Shown: positions 25,102 through 38,977, counted from the first letter of the stretch. The stretch is DNA of 64,000 bases from Acidobacteriota bacterium (GCA_018269075.1 JAFDVJ010000008.1:22758-86757), one strand, 5' to 3'. The notes: generated from the sequence alone by a model not told the origin. Program-made: numbers and translations.

Positions 25102-26013
25102 TCACTGCTTTTTCTTCAAAAAGCCGTGCATCCGGAGCCATGCCGCGTAGTCTTCGAACCAGCCGGTGCTCGTCGTCTCTTTTTTATACATGCCGAAGCC
25201 GTGACCGCCCTGCTCGTAAAGATGAAACTCGACCGGCCGTTTGGCGGCGCGCCAGCTGTCGATCAGACCGTAACCCGAATTCGCGAAAAAAGGATCGTCC
25301 GCCGCGAGCGCGATAAACAGCGGCGGCGCGTCGGCCGGCACCGCGACCGCCATCAGCGGGCCGTAAATATTCGCGATGAACGCGGGCTTGACGTCCTTTC
25401 CGTAAAGCGCCGTCGACATCGTCAGCATCGCGCCCGCGGAAAAGCCGATCATCCCGACGCGGTCGGGGTCGACGTTCCATTCTTTGGCGCGCGAGCGCAC
25501 GAGCCCGAACGCGGCCGCCGCGTCGGCGATCTGCGGTGCGAGCGCTTCCGACGGATCTTTCGGCGCGGGCGGCCGCCGGGCGGCGCCCGAAAACATCTCG
25601 CGCAAAGCGACCTCGAAGTCCGGCAGAGCGGCCGGCGTCGGATTCAGACGATATTTCAGCACGAAGGCGGCGACGCCTTTTTCGTTCAGCGCTTTGGCGA
25701 CGTTCCAGCCTTCGTTCTCCATCGAGAGCGTCATAAATCCGCCGCCGGGCGCGACGATGACGGCCGCGCCGGTCGCTTTCGACTTCTCCGGCAGGAACGG
25801 CGTCAGCGTCGCGACGCTGACGTTGCGCGCGAACTTGCTCCCGTATTGCGAATGCCACGATTCTTCGACCTTGGATTCGGGCAGTTTTCCCGTCCCGAGC
25901 ACGATCGCCGCCGGCTGCTCCGGCGTCGGGATCGACGTCATCTTATCGTTCTGCGCGACTGCCGGAACGAGTCCCGCCGCCAGCCATAGAGCTATTACAA
26001 GTAATTGTTTCAT
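25102..26013 (-). CDS. Secreted alpha/beta hydrolase (BD-FAE/acetyl-xylan-esterase-like)
   Basis: This 303-residue protein counts from the ATG at 26013, chosen because it begins a signal peptide (KQLLVIALWLAAGLVPAVAQ). A longer open frame upstream looks non-coding. The fold markers are an oxyanion segment VIVAPGGGFMTL, the nucleophile elbow GFSAGAM, the acid in LAADDPFF and the His in GGHGFGMY. These fit esterases acting on acylated carbohydrates in the periplasm. A 26-bp gap follows the upstream hydrolase gene, so the two are probably one operon. Confidence 0.88.
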   Translation of the reverse strand: MKQLLVIALWLAAGLVPAVAQNDKMTSIPTPEQPAAIVLGTGKLPESKVEESWHSQYGSKFARNVSVATLTPFLPEKSKATGAAVIVAPGGGFMTLSMENEGWNVAKALNEKGVAAFVLKYRLNPTPAALPDFEVALREMFSGAARRPPAPKDPSEALAPQIADAAAAFGLVRSRAKEWNVDPDRVGMIGFSAGAMLTMSTALYGKDVKPAFIANIYGPLMAVAVPADAPPLFIALAADDPFFANSGYGLIDSWRAAKRPVEFHLYEQGGHGFGMYKKETTSTGWFEDYAAWLRMHGFLKKKQ

Positions 26014-26039
26014 ATTCAGGGCCCGGCTCCCGGCCGGGA

Positions 26040-27083
26040 TCATTTTCCTTTCAAAACCTTTTCGACAAGAAGCCGGTTGAATTCCTGCGGCTCTTCCGCC
26101 AGCGGGCTGTGCGCGGAATTTTCGAGCCAGACGATTTCTTTTTTGGGAGCATTCAGATTTTCGACGAACTCTTGCGCGAGCACGGAAGGGACGTTCCAAT
26201 CGTGCCGGCCGAGAAATAAAAAGACCGGAATCTTTATTTCCCTGACGTTCCTGAAATCGGCGGCGAACATATCTTTTTCCAAAGCGGCGGCCGAAAACTC
26301 AAAGGCTTTGTTCCAATCGTAATTTTTGTAGTCGCCGGATGCGGCAATCGCGGCCTCGCTTTCCCTGTCGGCGTTTTTGTTGTAAACCGCGCCGCCGTAT
26401 TTCATGACGAGCTCGTATTGTTTGATAAAGCACTGCAGATCGCCCCGGCAAAAATCTTTGGCCGGATTTTTCAGTTTTTCGAGCGTTTTCAAAGCGGCGG
26501 CGTCGCCCTTTTCGCGCGCCTGACCGGCGAGCCATTCCTGCGAGATTTCCATCCCGCGCTTCATATTCACGACCTGTCCGATCCCGATGTAGGCGGCGTA
26601 ATCTTCGGGGTATTTCTCGACGAGATTGATTCCGACGATGCTGCCCCACGAATAGCCGGCGAGATAGATCTTCGGCTGTTTGAACTTTTCCCTGAGCTTC
26701 GCGGTCAGCTCGCGCGCGTCCGCGACGATCTGTTCGAGCGTCACGTTTTTCGGCGCGGGATTCTTCATAAAAGACTTGCCCGCGCCGCGCTGTTCCCACG
26801 CCACGAGCGTAAAAGCTTTCGTCAGGTCCGCGTTGAAATAACGAAGCTGCGGCGTTTCCGGCCAGCCGGGACCGCCGTGAATGAAGAGCAGGACCGGATT
26901 TCCGTCCGATTCGCCCCTCATCTCGACATGCTGCCGCTCGTCGCCGAGTTCGATAAAGAGCTTCTCATCGACCTTCCCGACGGACGGCGCTTCACGCGGA
27001 CCTTCGGCTTGATTCCGGGGCTGGTTGCCGCAGGCGGTCAGCCAAACCGCCAGAATCAAAACGAGGATCCGATGCGTCTTCAT
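26040..27083 (-). CDS. Lipoprotein alpha/beta hydrolase (proline iminopeptidase-like)
   Basis: This 347-residue protein starts with a lipoprotein signal (LILAVWLTAC, lipobox L-T-A-C with Cys18). The hydrolase core contains LLFIHGGPGWPET (HGGPG oxyanion loop typical of prolyl iminopeptidases), WEQRGAGKS and the nucleophile elbow AGYSWGS. The acid and His lie in LGRHDWNVP and NSAHSPLAEEP. It would be an exported, membrane-tethered esterase or peptidase. The substrate is not predictable. Confidence 0.9.
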   Translation of the reverse strand: MKTHRILVLILAVWLTACGNQPRNQAEGPREAPSVGKVDEKLFIELGDERQHVEMRGESDGNPVLLFIHGGPGWPETPQLRYFNADLTKAFTLVAWEQRGAGKSFMKNPAPKNVTLEQIVADARELTAKLREKFKQPKIYLAGYSWGSIVGINLVEKYPEDYAAYIGIGQVVNMKRGMEISQEWLAGQAREKGDAAALKTLEKLKNPAKDFCRGDLQCFIKQYELVMKYGGAVYNKNADRESEAAIAASGDYKNYDWNKAFEFSAAALEKDMFAADFRNVREIKIPVFLFLGRHDWNVPSVLAQEFVENLNAPKKEIVWLENSAHSPLAEEPQEFNRLLVEKVLKGK

Positions 27084-27156
27084 ACCGCACGATGATACGG
27101 CATATTTTCTTATAAATTCAACCGCCGCGGAGGAAACCGAAAAGCGGCCCGCAGTC

Positions 27157-27283
27157 TAGAGCAGATTTAAGGTTAGTGTACGGCGGGCTGTCAGCCGGCC
27201 GCGCCCGTGCGAGAGTGTGAAGCACCGAAACAGACTAACAGTCTGTTTTACGTTTCCCATCCAGTCTTCCAAAATCTGCTCTA
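27157..27283. repeat. 127-bp element with 12-bp terminal inverted repeats
   Basis: TAGAGCAGATTT (27157-27168) and AAATCTGCTCTA (27272-27283) are perfect inverted repeats around an internal region that includes CAGACTAACAGTCTG. It has no coding capacity. It may be a second MITE-like family. It lies in the 27084-27533 gap. Confidence 0.5.
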
Positions 27284-27340
27284 AGGGGATGAAGTTACGG
27301 AACAAGGTTTACATGCTTGTTGGTTTTTTCGCGGAGTAAA

Positions 27341-27449
27341 AATAGAACGCGGATGACGCGGATTTACGCGGATTGTTTTTTCAGGTCTAAAGAAAAACCA
27401 AAGAAAAACCCGCGTTGATCCGCCAAATCCGCGTCATCCGCGTTCTATT
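27341..27449. repeat. GCGGATGAC periodic hairpin
   Basis: Arms of GCGGAT(GAC/TTAC) units, 27341-27374, and their inverted partner, 27417-27449, are both bounded outside by AATAGAACGCGG/CCGCGTTCTATT. The spacer is about 42 nt. No gene was seen here. Confidence 0.85.
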
Positions 27450-27533
27450 GAATCCTCAAATTTATTCGACTTCGCGCTTAACTCAAAGTCGTTAGGCCCG
27501 GCCGCCTTCCGCGGCTCGCGGACGGTCGGAATA

Positions 27534-29654
<2,121 letters not shown>

Positions 29655-29694
29655 TTAACAAATCATCGTGTTTTTTCTACAATCGTTGAGACGA

Positions 29695-30216
29695 ATGGCT
29701 GATATTGCAAAAACGATTTCCGTCGTCAACCGGATGACGGCCGATGGTATAATAGAAAACTACGCCCTCGGCGGGGCGACGGCGGTTATTTTTTATACTG
29801 AACCGATTGCCACCGAAGACGTTGATATTTTTGTCCATCTAAAGCCCGGCGGAAATCCTTTTATGGAATTTCAACCGATCTTTGATTATCTGAAAGACAA
29901 CGGGTACGGGATGAAAGGCGAGCATTTTTATGTTGAAGGTTTTCCCGTTCAATTTCTCCCGGCCAGCAAAAATCTGCTCAATGAAGCGATTGATGAAGCA
30001 AACGAATTTCAATTAACCGAAGAAGTCATCGTTCGTGTGATGACTCCCGAGCATCTGGTTGCGGTGATGCTCGATACGGGCAGGCTCAAAGACTATTTGC
30101 GGATCGGAATTTTTCTACAGCATGAGATCGTCAACCCCGACACGCTGCAAAACATCTTAACCGAACACGGGCTACTGCAAAAATGGAAAGACAATATCGG
30201 TAAATTTCAATCATGA
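29695..30216 (+). CDS. Nucleotidyltransferase-fold protein (AbiEii/DUF1814-like)
   Basis: This 173-residue protein counts from ATG 29695; an upstream GTG at 29668 is less likely. YALGGATAVIFYTEPIATEDVDIFV (about residues 23-47) holds the nucleotidyltransferase signature with GG at 26-27 and the acidic pair D42/D44. Such domains occur in AbiEii-type toxins and related nucleotide-transfer enzymes. The stop overlaps the start of the next gene by 4 nt (ATGA), a typical toxin-antitoxin or two-gene unit. Lower GC than the flanks. It lies between two copies of the riboswitch half and is transcribed away from thiC. Confidence 0.85.
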   Translation: MADIAKTISVVNRMTADGIIENYALGGATAVIFYTEPIATEDVDIFVHLKPGGNPFMEFQPIFDYLKDNGYGMKGEHFYVEGFPVQFLPASKNLLNEAIDEANEFQLTEEVIVRVMTPEHLVAVMLDTGRLKDYLRIGIFLQHEIVNPDTLQNILTEHGLLQKWKDNIGKFQS

Positions 30217-30401
30217 AAGAAGAAAACCCGAGCGCGGCCGAACAGCTTGATCAATATCTCAAATCGCAAAAAGACTCATTTCGTCAAAACCGGCGGAATT
30301 TGTCTTTCAGCGAGAAAATGGAAATCGCCTTCGCTCTGGCGGAGCGGGATAAGGTTATTCGAAAGGCTGTTTTACTGCCGAAGAAAAATAAGAAGTATTA
30401 A
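30213..30401 (+). CDS. Small partner protein of the nucleotidyltransferase, 62 residues
   Basis: The basic, helical protein (MKEENPSAAEQLDQYLKSQK at the start; SFSEKMEIAFALAERDK in the middle) has no recognised domain. It is coupled by a 4-nt overlap to the upstream nucleotidyltransferase and ends 28 bp before the second copy of the riboswitch half. A role as antitoxin or cofactor is inferred from the gene order only. Confidence 0.7.
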   Translation: MKEENPSAAEQLDQYLKSQKDSFRQNRRNLSFSEKMEIAFALAERDKVIRKAVLLPKKNKKY

Positions 30402-30429
30402 GTTTTTAACATTCTCTCGTTCAAAGTTA

Positions 30430-30480
30430 ATGTTCGCTTTGAACAACTCTCAGCTTTCGCTCCCCTGAAAACTTTTGCTT
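30430..30480. repeat. 51-bp direct repeat, copy B (isolated riboswitch half)
   Basis: This copy is identical to 29550-29600. On the minus strand it contains the GGGGAGC/CTGAGAG half but lacks the pyrophosphate-sensing half, so it is not a working riboswitch. No minus-strand gene follows it. Confidence 0.95.
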
Positions 30481-30517
30481 AACTGAATCTTACAAACTGC
30501 GGCAAAATTGGGCAACT

Positions 30518-30895
30518 ATGATCAGGGAGATGAACGGAAATCTTCTCGACGCGAACGCCGCCGCGCTCGTCAACGCCGTCAACTGCGTCGGCGTGATGGG
30601 AAAAGGGCTCGCCCTGCAGTTCAAAAACAGGTTTCCGGCCGGCTATTTTCAGGCGTACAAACGCGCCTGTCAAAACGGGACGCTGCGAATCGGCCGGGTT
30701 CACGTTTACAGGCTCGATTCCGAACACGATCCGCGATTCGTCGTCGATATCCCGACCCAAAATCACTGGCGCGAGAAAAGCCGGCTCGAAGACATCACAA
30801 ATCTGCCGAAATATCAGATCGAAACTAAAAACAACTCAGTTTCTTCGATGTTTCGGCTCATTTCATGGCAAAATGAAATGAAGGAAAACAAATAA
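30518..30895 (+). pseudogene. Truncated macro-domain (DarG/OARD1-like) gene
   Basis: The first 90 residues are a clear macro domain: GNLLDANAAALVNAVNCVG and VMGKGLALQF bind ADP-ribose, followed by FPAGYFQAYKRAC and the PTQNHWREKSRLEDI element. After that the sequence loses the usual continuation and ends with an unrelated 33-residue tail (ending WQNEMKENK). Complete DarG or OARD1-type domains are about 150 residues or more. It starts 37 bp after riboswitch copy B. A truncated but still translated protein is possible. Confidence 0.65.
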
Positions 30896-30902
30896 AAATA
30901 AA

Positions 30903-31901
30903 ATGGAATACAGAAATCTCGGGAATTCAGGATTAAAAGTGCCGGTTTTAAGTTTAGGAACCGGAACATTCGGAGGGACAAACGAGTTTTTCCAGCGTTG
31001 GGGACAAACCGATGTCAAGGAAGCTACTCGTTTGGTTGATATTTGCCTTGAAAAAGGAATCAATTTTTTTGATACAGCGAACGTCTATTCCATCGGTGAT
31101 TCGGAAATCGTTTTGGGAAAAGCTTTAGCCGGAAAAAGAGTAAAAAGCATTATTTCTACTAAAGCTACTTTTCAGATGGGCGAACATCCGAACGATAAAG
31201 GAGCTTCGCGTTATCATTTAATAAACGCCCTGCACGATAGTTTAATAAGATTGAAGACAGATTACATAGACCTGTATCTGATGCACGGCTTTGATAAAAC
31301 TACTCCGATGGAGGAAACCCTGCGAACCCTTGACGATATGGTTCGGAGCGGAAAAGTCCGGTATATCGGTTGCTCAAATTTTGCCGCTTGGCAACTGATG
31401 AAATCATTGTCCATTTCCGAAAAATATAATTTTGAAAAATACATTATTTATCAGGGTTATTATTCAGTTATCGGTAGAGATTTTGAACAGGAATTGATGC
31501 CGCTTTTGGAAGACCAAAATTTAGGATTGATGGTTTGGAGTCCTCTGGGTTGGGGACGCTTGACCGGCAAAATAAAACGTGGACAAGAAATTCAAGACGG
31601 ACGCATTAAATCTGGCGGAGCAGTCGGTTCACCGCCTGTCAATGATGAATTTCTTTTTAATGTAGTAGATGTGCTGGAAAAAATCGGCGATGAAATCGGT
31701 AAAACCATCCCCCAGGTAGCTATTAATTGGCTGATTAATAACCGAATCGTTTCCAATATCGTCATTGGAGCCAGAAATGAAAAACAGCTTAATGCAAATA
31801 TCGAAGCGGTCGGCTGGAATTTGTCCGAAAAACACATCGAAGAAATAAATACTATTTCTGCTCAGTCGCTGATTTACCCGCACTGGGTTGGAGGCCGCTA
31901 A
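30903..31901 (+). CDS. Aldo/keto reductase
   Basis: This 332-residue NADPH-dependent TIM-barrel oxidoreductase has the catalytic Asp-Tyr region in FFDTANVYSIGDSE (about 58-71), the Lys/His in ISTKATFQMG and DLYLMHGFD, and the C-terminal cofactor motif IVIGARNEKQLNANIEAVGW. It is a full-length, YajO/voltage-gated-channel-beta-like member. Its GC content is clearly lower than that of the flanking chromosome, which suggests transfer. It starts 7 bp after the macro-domain remnant. Confidence 0.93.
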   Translation: MEYRNLGNSGLKVPVLSLGTGTFGGTNEFFQRWGQTDVKEATRLVDICLEKGINFFDTANVYSIGDSEIVLGKALAGKRVKSIISTKATFQMGEHPNDKGASRYHLINALHDSLIRLKTDYIDLYLMHGFDKTTPMEETLRTLDDMVRSGKVRYIGCSNFAAWQLMKSLSISEKYNFEKYIIYQGYYSVIGRDFEQELMPLLEDQNLGLMVWSPLGWGRLTGKIKRGQEIQDGRIKSGGAVGSPPVNDEFLFNVVDVLEKIGDEIGKTIPQVAINWLINNRIVSNIVIGARNEKQLNANIEAVGWNLSEKHIEEINTISAQSLIYPHWVGGR

Positions 31902-32109
31902 CTGCTTATTGAGTTTTATGCTGTTTAAGTGAAGATCGTAGGTTTTTGTCCCATTGCATTGCTATCGCTCCCCCAACTTGATGATTTCGCGTCTTTTCGA
32001 TTGAACATCAGGTAAAATCGGATAGATGATTAGCTTTTGAAATTCTTCATAGCACCAGAATAAAGTATCTTTCCAATAATGGCTTAACGGTGATGTAATT
32101 GGTGCCTGA

Positions 32110-32295
32110 TCATATTCCTGATAACGTGAGCCAGTAAGCGAGAATGATGTCGTCTTTCCCGATACCCGATTCCAACAATTCCCTGACGACTTCGCGGTCG
32201 CAGACGGCATGGGTCTGAATGCTGCCGTTGGCCGGCTGAAAACGGGCGTGGCGCTTGACAGTTTGTTCCAGAATTTGCCGGTAATTTTCTATTCT
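32110..32295 (-). pseudogene. xisI: Decayed xisI (fdxN excision controlling factor-like)
   Basis: One frame encodes IENYRQILEQTVKRHA, the usual XisI N-terminus, then jumps to CDREVVRELLESGIGKDDIILAYW, the usual C-terminus, and stops at 32110-32112. Intact XisI is about 110 residues; the middle is missing here. There is no start codon in frame. XisI acts with XisH in mobile defence-related modules. Confidence 0.65.
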
Positions 32296-32503
32296 TTCCG
32301 TTTTATTACCGCCTCGAAAACCTTTATTACAATTGCAACTTTACGCGATTCGCCATCTGCCTCAATCGTTTTTTTTCAGCCGCCAGATCAACATAAAATT
32401 TCACGTCTTCAAGACGAATCGTATAAGGATCGTGAGTTACCTTCCAACCGTCTTTTTTCAAAGCATTTCGGACTTGTTTACGATAAATATCCTGTCGCGG
32501 CAT
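32290..32503 (-). pseudogene. xisH: Decayed xisH
   Basis: The frame from ATG 32503 reads MPRQDIYRKQVRNALKKDGW, then VTHDPYTIRLEDVKFYVDLAAEK, as in XisH. A 1-nt frameshift in an A-run then moves the match to IEADGESRKVAIVIKVFEA in another frame. Intact XisH is about 138 residues; here about 70 residues remain before the xisI remnant. The 31902-32109 stretch holds only an unrecognised ORF fragment. Confidence 0.7.
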
Positions 32504-32616
32504 CGCTTTTATTTTAATGTAAAACCAAATAAAGGAAAAGATTTTTCGACATTACAGCTCCAATGAATAACTTCATCGAAGCCAATACGGAACTCCTGGC
32601 GAATTTAGATTTAATT

Positions 32617-34029
32617 CTAATCCTCGGTCACGATAAATCCGACGCGGCTGTTTTTGTCGACGCGGAAATGATAGTAAAAATCCCGGTCGGCGAGCGTCAT
32701 CCGGTAATAAAAAACGTCGGTCAGCGTCGGGTCGAGCACGAAATGGTCGGGCGTGATCTTTTCCCGGCCCAGATAGACGAACGATTTCATCCGGTCGAGG
32801 TTTTCATTCGTCCGGCGGCGGAAATCGTCGCTGATCCGCGCGGCGTACGACGCTGTCAAAAGAGCGGAATTCTTACCGCCGGCGATGTCTTTGAGCAATT
32901 GCAGAAAACCGTCCGTCTGGCCGGGCGTTTCCTCCTTCGTTTCCTTCAAACCGCCGATGAACGCGCCGGGAATATAAAAATCGGCGATCCGCTTCGAGAT
33001 ATATTCCGGCCCGAAGCCGCCGTCTTCGAGATTGCCGATGACGGCGATCGTCAGCTTCTCGTGCGGAAAACGGCGGACGACGGCGCCGAAGCCGCCGACC
33101 GTCGAGCCGTGATGAAAGATGCCCTTGTGGCCGTTGAACGTGTCGGTGAAAAAAGCGAAGCCGTGCGCGACGGTCCGGCCGTCGTTGAGGCGGGCGGGCG
33201 CGAGCATCTGTTCGAGACTCGTCTCTTTAACGATCTTTCCGCCTAAAACCGCTTCCCACCAGCGCGCCAGATCGACCGCCGTCGCGAGCATCCCGCCGCT
33301 CGGCGCGATCACCTTCGGCCGGAAAGGCTCGCCGTTCCGCCACGCGCCGTCGCGCAGCACGTAGCCCGTCGCGCGGTTCGCGACGACGTCTTCCTGATGC
33401 TTGAACCGGATCGACGGCAACGCGAGCGGTTTTATGATCCTTTCGGTGACGAATTCCTCGTAAGTCTTCCCGCTCGCCCGTTCGACGATGATCCCGACGA
33501 GCGGCAGGTTCGTGTTCGAATAGCTCCAGCGCTCGCGCGGCGCGAACAAGAGCGGGAAATCCCGAACGAGCGAGACGAACTCTTCGGCCGAATATTCGCG
33601 CCGGTACGAAAAATCCTTGATCTCCGTCCAGTCCTTGAGACCCGACGTGTGATTAAGCAGATCGCGGACGGCGATCTTCGCCCACGAATCGGACGCGTTG
33701 GCCGGCAGATATTTGTTGATCGGGTCGTCGAGATTGACCTTGCCGTCCTCGACGAGCAGCATCAGCGCTTCCGAGGCGAACTGCTTGGAAATCGAACCGA
33801 TCTCATAAACGGTGTCTTTGGTCGCCGGAACCTGCAGTTCGAGATTCGCCAACCCGTAACCGGCCGCGCGAACGATTTTGCCGTCGCGGATCACGGCCAC
33901 CGAAAGGCCGGGAATCTTCCGCGTCCGGATCTGTCCGGCGATGAATTTATCGAGACCGTCAGCGCGGACGGCAACAAAACACAAAACGATCAGCAGCCCG
34001 GCGAAGAGCGGCTCAAGTCTTTTTTTCAT
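32617..34029 (-). CDS. Secreted serine hydrolase (class C beta-lactamase/CubicO family)
   Basis: This 470-residue protein counts from ATG 34029, which begins a signal peptide (LEPLFAGLLIVLCFVAVRA). The catalytic S-x-x-K is S79-I-S-K82 in YEIGSISKQF. The second motif Y-x-N is in RWSYSNTNLPL, and the H-x-G motif is in HHGSTVGGFGA. Members are peptidases, esterases or PBP-like enzymes, and most are not true beta-lactamases. The C-terminal 120 residues form an extra beta domain. It is probably periplasmic. Confidence 0.93.
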   Translation of the reverse strand: MKKRLEPLFAGLLIVLCFVAVRADGLDKFIAGQIRTRKIPGLSVAVIRDGKIVRAAGYGLANLELQVPATKDTVYEIGSISKQFASEALMLLVEDGKVNLDDPINKYLPANASDSWAKIAVRDLLNHTSGLKDWTEIKDFSYRREYSAEEFVSLVRDFPLLFAPRERWSYSNTNLPLVGIIVERASGKTYEEFVTERIIKPLALPSIRFKHQEDVVANRATGYVLRDGAWRNGEPFRPKVIAPSGGMLATAVDLARWWEAVLGGKIVKETSLEQMLAPARLNDGRTVAHGFAFFTDTFNGHKGIFHHGSTVGGFGAVVRRFPHEKLTIAVIGNLEDGGFGPEYISKRIADFYIPGAFIGGLKETKEETPGQTDGFLQLLKDIAGGKNSALLTASYAARISDDFRRRTNENLDRMKSFVYLGREKITPDHFVLDPTLTDVFYYRMTLADRDFYYHFRVDKNSRVGFIVTED

Positions 34030-34121
34030 ATACGCCTCCACCAATAAAATAGCATGGCGATTTCGGATTTCGGATCATTACTGTTAAAAAGATTGATGGT
34101 TAAAGGAAAACCGGAAAATCG

Positions 34122-34262
34122 CTGACTGGAGCGCGGGCATCCCTGCCTGCCACGCCGCGCCAGCGGTGTCGAAACGTTTCAAATCCTCGACGCTGCTCGA
34201 TAATGAAAAGCTTTTTCGCGCTCCCGCGCTCAGGCCGGCAAGGATGCCCGCGCTCCAGTCAG
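34122..34262. mobile_element. 141-bp MITE-like element with 21-bp perfect terminal inverted repeats
   Basis: The terminal sequence CTGACTGGAGCGCGGGCATCC at 34122-34142 recurs inverted at 34242-34262 without mismatch, and imperfect pairing extends inward by about 8 bp. The interior is GC-rich and non-coding. No flanking target duplication is visible. It lies in the 34030-34567 gap. Confidence 0.75.
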
Positions 34263-34332
34263 GTGGTTTCAGACCTGATTTTCAACGTGAATACCGACGG
34301 GCGGTCTGTCGTTAAATCCTTTTAACACTAAT

Positions 34333-34358
34333 GATTTCGGATTTCGGATTTCGGATTG
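34333..34358. repeat. GATTTCG heptamer array
   Basis: Three to four units lie here. A shorter two-unit array lies at about 34056-34075 beside the serine hydrolase start. The rest of the gap up to 34567 holds a CTTTGCGG repeat (34517-34560) of the GCGCAAAGGC family and no gene. Confidence 0.75.
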
Positions 34359-34567
34359 CTCGAAATTGAGCCGAGTTAGGTCATCGCGACGGTTAAAGGC
34401 TTTGTGAAGAAACGGCGAAGTTCAAGTATTTATTGGAATCGGCAATGAAACCGGATTTTTTAAAGTGCCGAAGGCTTTCTGAAATTTTGACCGAATTTCC
34501 CCGAACCAATTCGCGATCATCGCGCCGCGCCTTTGCGGCTTTGCGGCTTTGCGTTAAATTTATTCCG

Positions 34568-37501
<2,934 letters not shown>

Positions 37502-37508
<7 letters not shown>

Positions 37509-37738
37509 TCCTCTTTCATAAAGTTTTGACGCTGATATTCCTCAAAGACCGGATCCAGTGAAGTATCGACAACGTCACAAACCGCGTTGATTCGAGCTAT
37601 CAAATCATCGTTTGACCGCTTCGATAAATACTCCTCAACGGCGTCCGAATAAAGCTTACTTCGAGAGATTTTGGCTTTTTTAGCGTAATCTTCGGCTTTT
37701 TTGAAGACATTATCCCTAATTGAAACTGCTGTTTTCAT
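37502..37738 (-). CDS. mazE: Ribbon-helix-helix antitoxin of the MazF toxin
   Basis: This 78-residue protein has an N-terminal ribbon-helix-helix (MKTAVSIRDNVFKKAEDYAKK, then ISRSKLYSDAVEEYLSK) that would bind its own promoter, and an acidic C-terminus (FEEYQRQNFMKEEW) likely to wrap the toxin. The 7-bp overlap with mazF and the order antitoxin-toxin are typical. It is CopG-type rather than the AbrB-fold MazE of E. coli, so the symbol is by function only. The upstream 56 bp could hold the autoregulated promoter. Confidence 0.88.
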
Positions 37739-37794
37739 AACCGTCAGTATAACTCAGGTATTACCACCGGATCAAACGTTTTTTTCTATGCGTT

Positions 37795-38844
37795 TCACTT
37801 CATAAACTCGGCGATCAGCCGGTGAAAATGATGCGTGCCCTGTTCGCGCGAGGGCGAGTAGCGGCCGCGGTCGTAAAATCTTGAGTTGATGCCCTTCTGG
37901 ACCGCTTCGACGACCCGCTGGTCCTCGTATTCGACGCGGCCGAGGTCCGCGCCCGCGCCGCGGTCGAGTTTCGATTCGTCCGCAACGTAGGTCAGATACG
38001 AGACCTTCGTCAAATCCTTCCGCAACGGTTTGACGACGTTGACCGACAATCCCCACGGGTAGAAATTGAGCATCAGGTTCGGGAAGACGAAGAAATAGAG
38101 CGCGGCGACCGATTCGTCGAAATCGAACGCGTCGTCGCCGGATTTGGCGCGGCCGGTCTGGAGGCTCGCAAAACGGAAGGTTTCGGTCGTGTAGGAATCG
38201 TAATCGACGACCGCGTTGAGCGACTGGTGAACGAACGGGATATGAAATCCTTCGAGATAATTCTCGCAGTAGAGCGCCCAGTGCGCGTCGACGAAATAAT
38301 CGCGCGAGCGCGCCGCCGAGAATTTCAAGCTCGACCAGTCGACCCACGCGAGCCGCTCGACGACGGGCGCGAAAACCTCTTCGAACGAAGCGCGCGGCGC
38401 GACCGAAACGAACAACAGATCGCCGAGCGCGGCCGCCGGGATTTTCGGCAGATTATCGGCCTCGGAAGGAAAATCCTGCACGCCGTCGAATTCCGGCATC
38501 GAGAGAAAACGCCCGTCGAGCGCGAAACGCCGGCCGTGATAACCGCAGCGGATGCCGCCGGCGCGGCAGTTTTCCTCGACGAGCAGCTTGCCGCGATGCG
38601 TGCAGACGTTCGCGAGACAATGAAGCGACTCGTTTTCGCGCGCAAATAATACCGGTTCGTCGAGAAAGCTTTCGAGGACCGTCGCCGGCGCGAGATTGTC
38701 GACTTCCGACGCCCGCGCGGCCAACTGCCAGCTCCGCGCGAAGATCTTATCTCTTGATTCGGCGAAATACCGCTCGTCCGTGTAGAATTCGGCGGAGAGC
38801 GTCGAAGCGCGCGCGATGTCGGGATCGATGTCGAAGATGCTCAT
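37795..38844 (-). CDS. Rieske non-heme iron oxygenase, alpha subunit
   Basis: This 349-residue protein has the Rieske centre C-T-H-R-G then C-G-Y-H-G (about residues 79-102), binding 2Fe-2S with two Cys and two His. The mononuclear iron site lies in ENYLEGFHIPFVHQSL (about 182-197). The N-terminus (YTDERYFAESRDKIFARSWQL) is typical of aromatic-ring-hydroxylating and choline-monooxygenase-like enzymes. No reductase or small subunit is nearby, so electrons must come from elsewhere. The substrate is unknown. Confidence 0.9.
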   Translation of the reverse strand: MSIFDIDPDIARASTLSAEFYTDERYFAESRDKIFARSWQLAARASEVDNLAPATVLESFLDEPVLFARENESLHCLANVCTHRGKLLVEENCRAGGIRCGYHGRRFALDGRFLSMPEFDGVQDFPSEADNLPKIPAAALGDLLFVSVAPRASFEEVFAPVVERLAWVDWSSLKFSAARSRDYFVDAHWALYCENYLEGFHIPFVHQSLNAVVDYDSYTTETFRFASLQTGRAKSGDDAFDFDESVAALYFFVFPNLMLNFYPWGLSVNVVKPLRKDLTKVSYLTYVADESKLDRGAGADLGRVEYEDQRVVEAVQKGINSRFYDRGRYSPSREQGTHHFHRLIAEFMK

Positions 38845-38871
38845 ATTCGGGTTTCAACGCGTTTTGTTTTC

Positions 38872-38963
38872 AACGCAAAGGCGCGAAGGCGCAAGGGGTT
38901 ATAAAACGCTTTTTTTCAGGGACTCCAAACCATCAAATCTCTGCGCCTCGGCGCCTTTGCGTT
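38872..38963. repeat. GCGCAAAGGC periodic hairpin
   Basis: AACGCAAAGGCGCGAAGGCGC (about 38872-38892) and an inverted arm (about 38942-38963) flank a 48-nt spacer. It lies between the Rieske gene and the upstream acetyltransferase gene. Confidence 0.8.
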
Positions 38964-38977
38964 GAAATCCGCGTTGA

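Noticed and set aside
30430..30480. Second functional TPP riboswitch
   Set aside because: Only the 5' half is present; the pyrophosphate-binding half and any downstream minus-strand gene are missing.
34433..34567. N-terminal extension of the Mut7-C protein
   Set aside because: The extension runs through a CTTTGCGG repeat; the internal ATG at 34568 begins the zinc ribbon directly.
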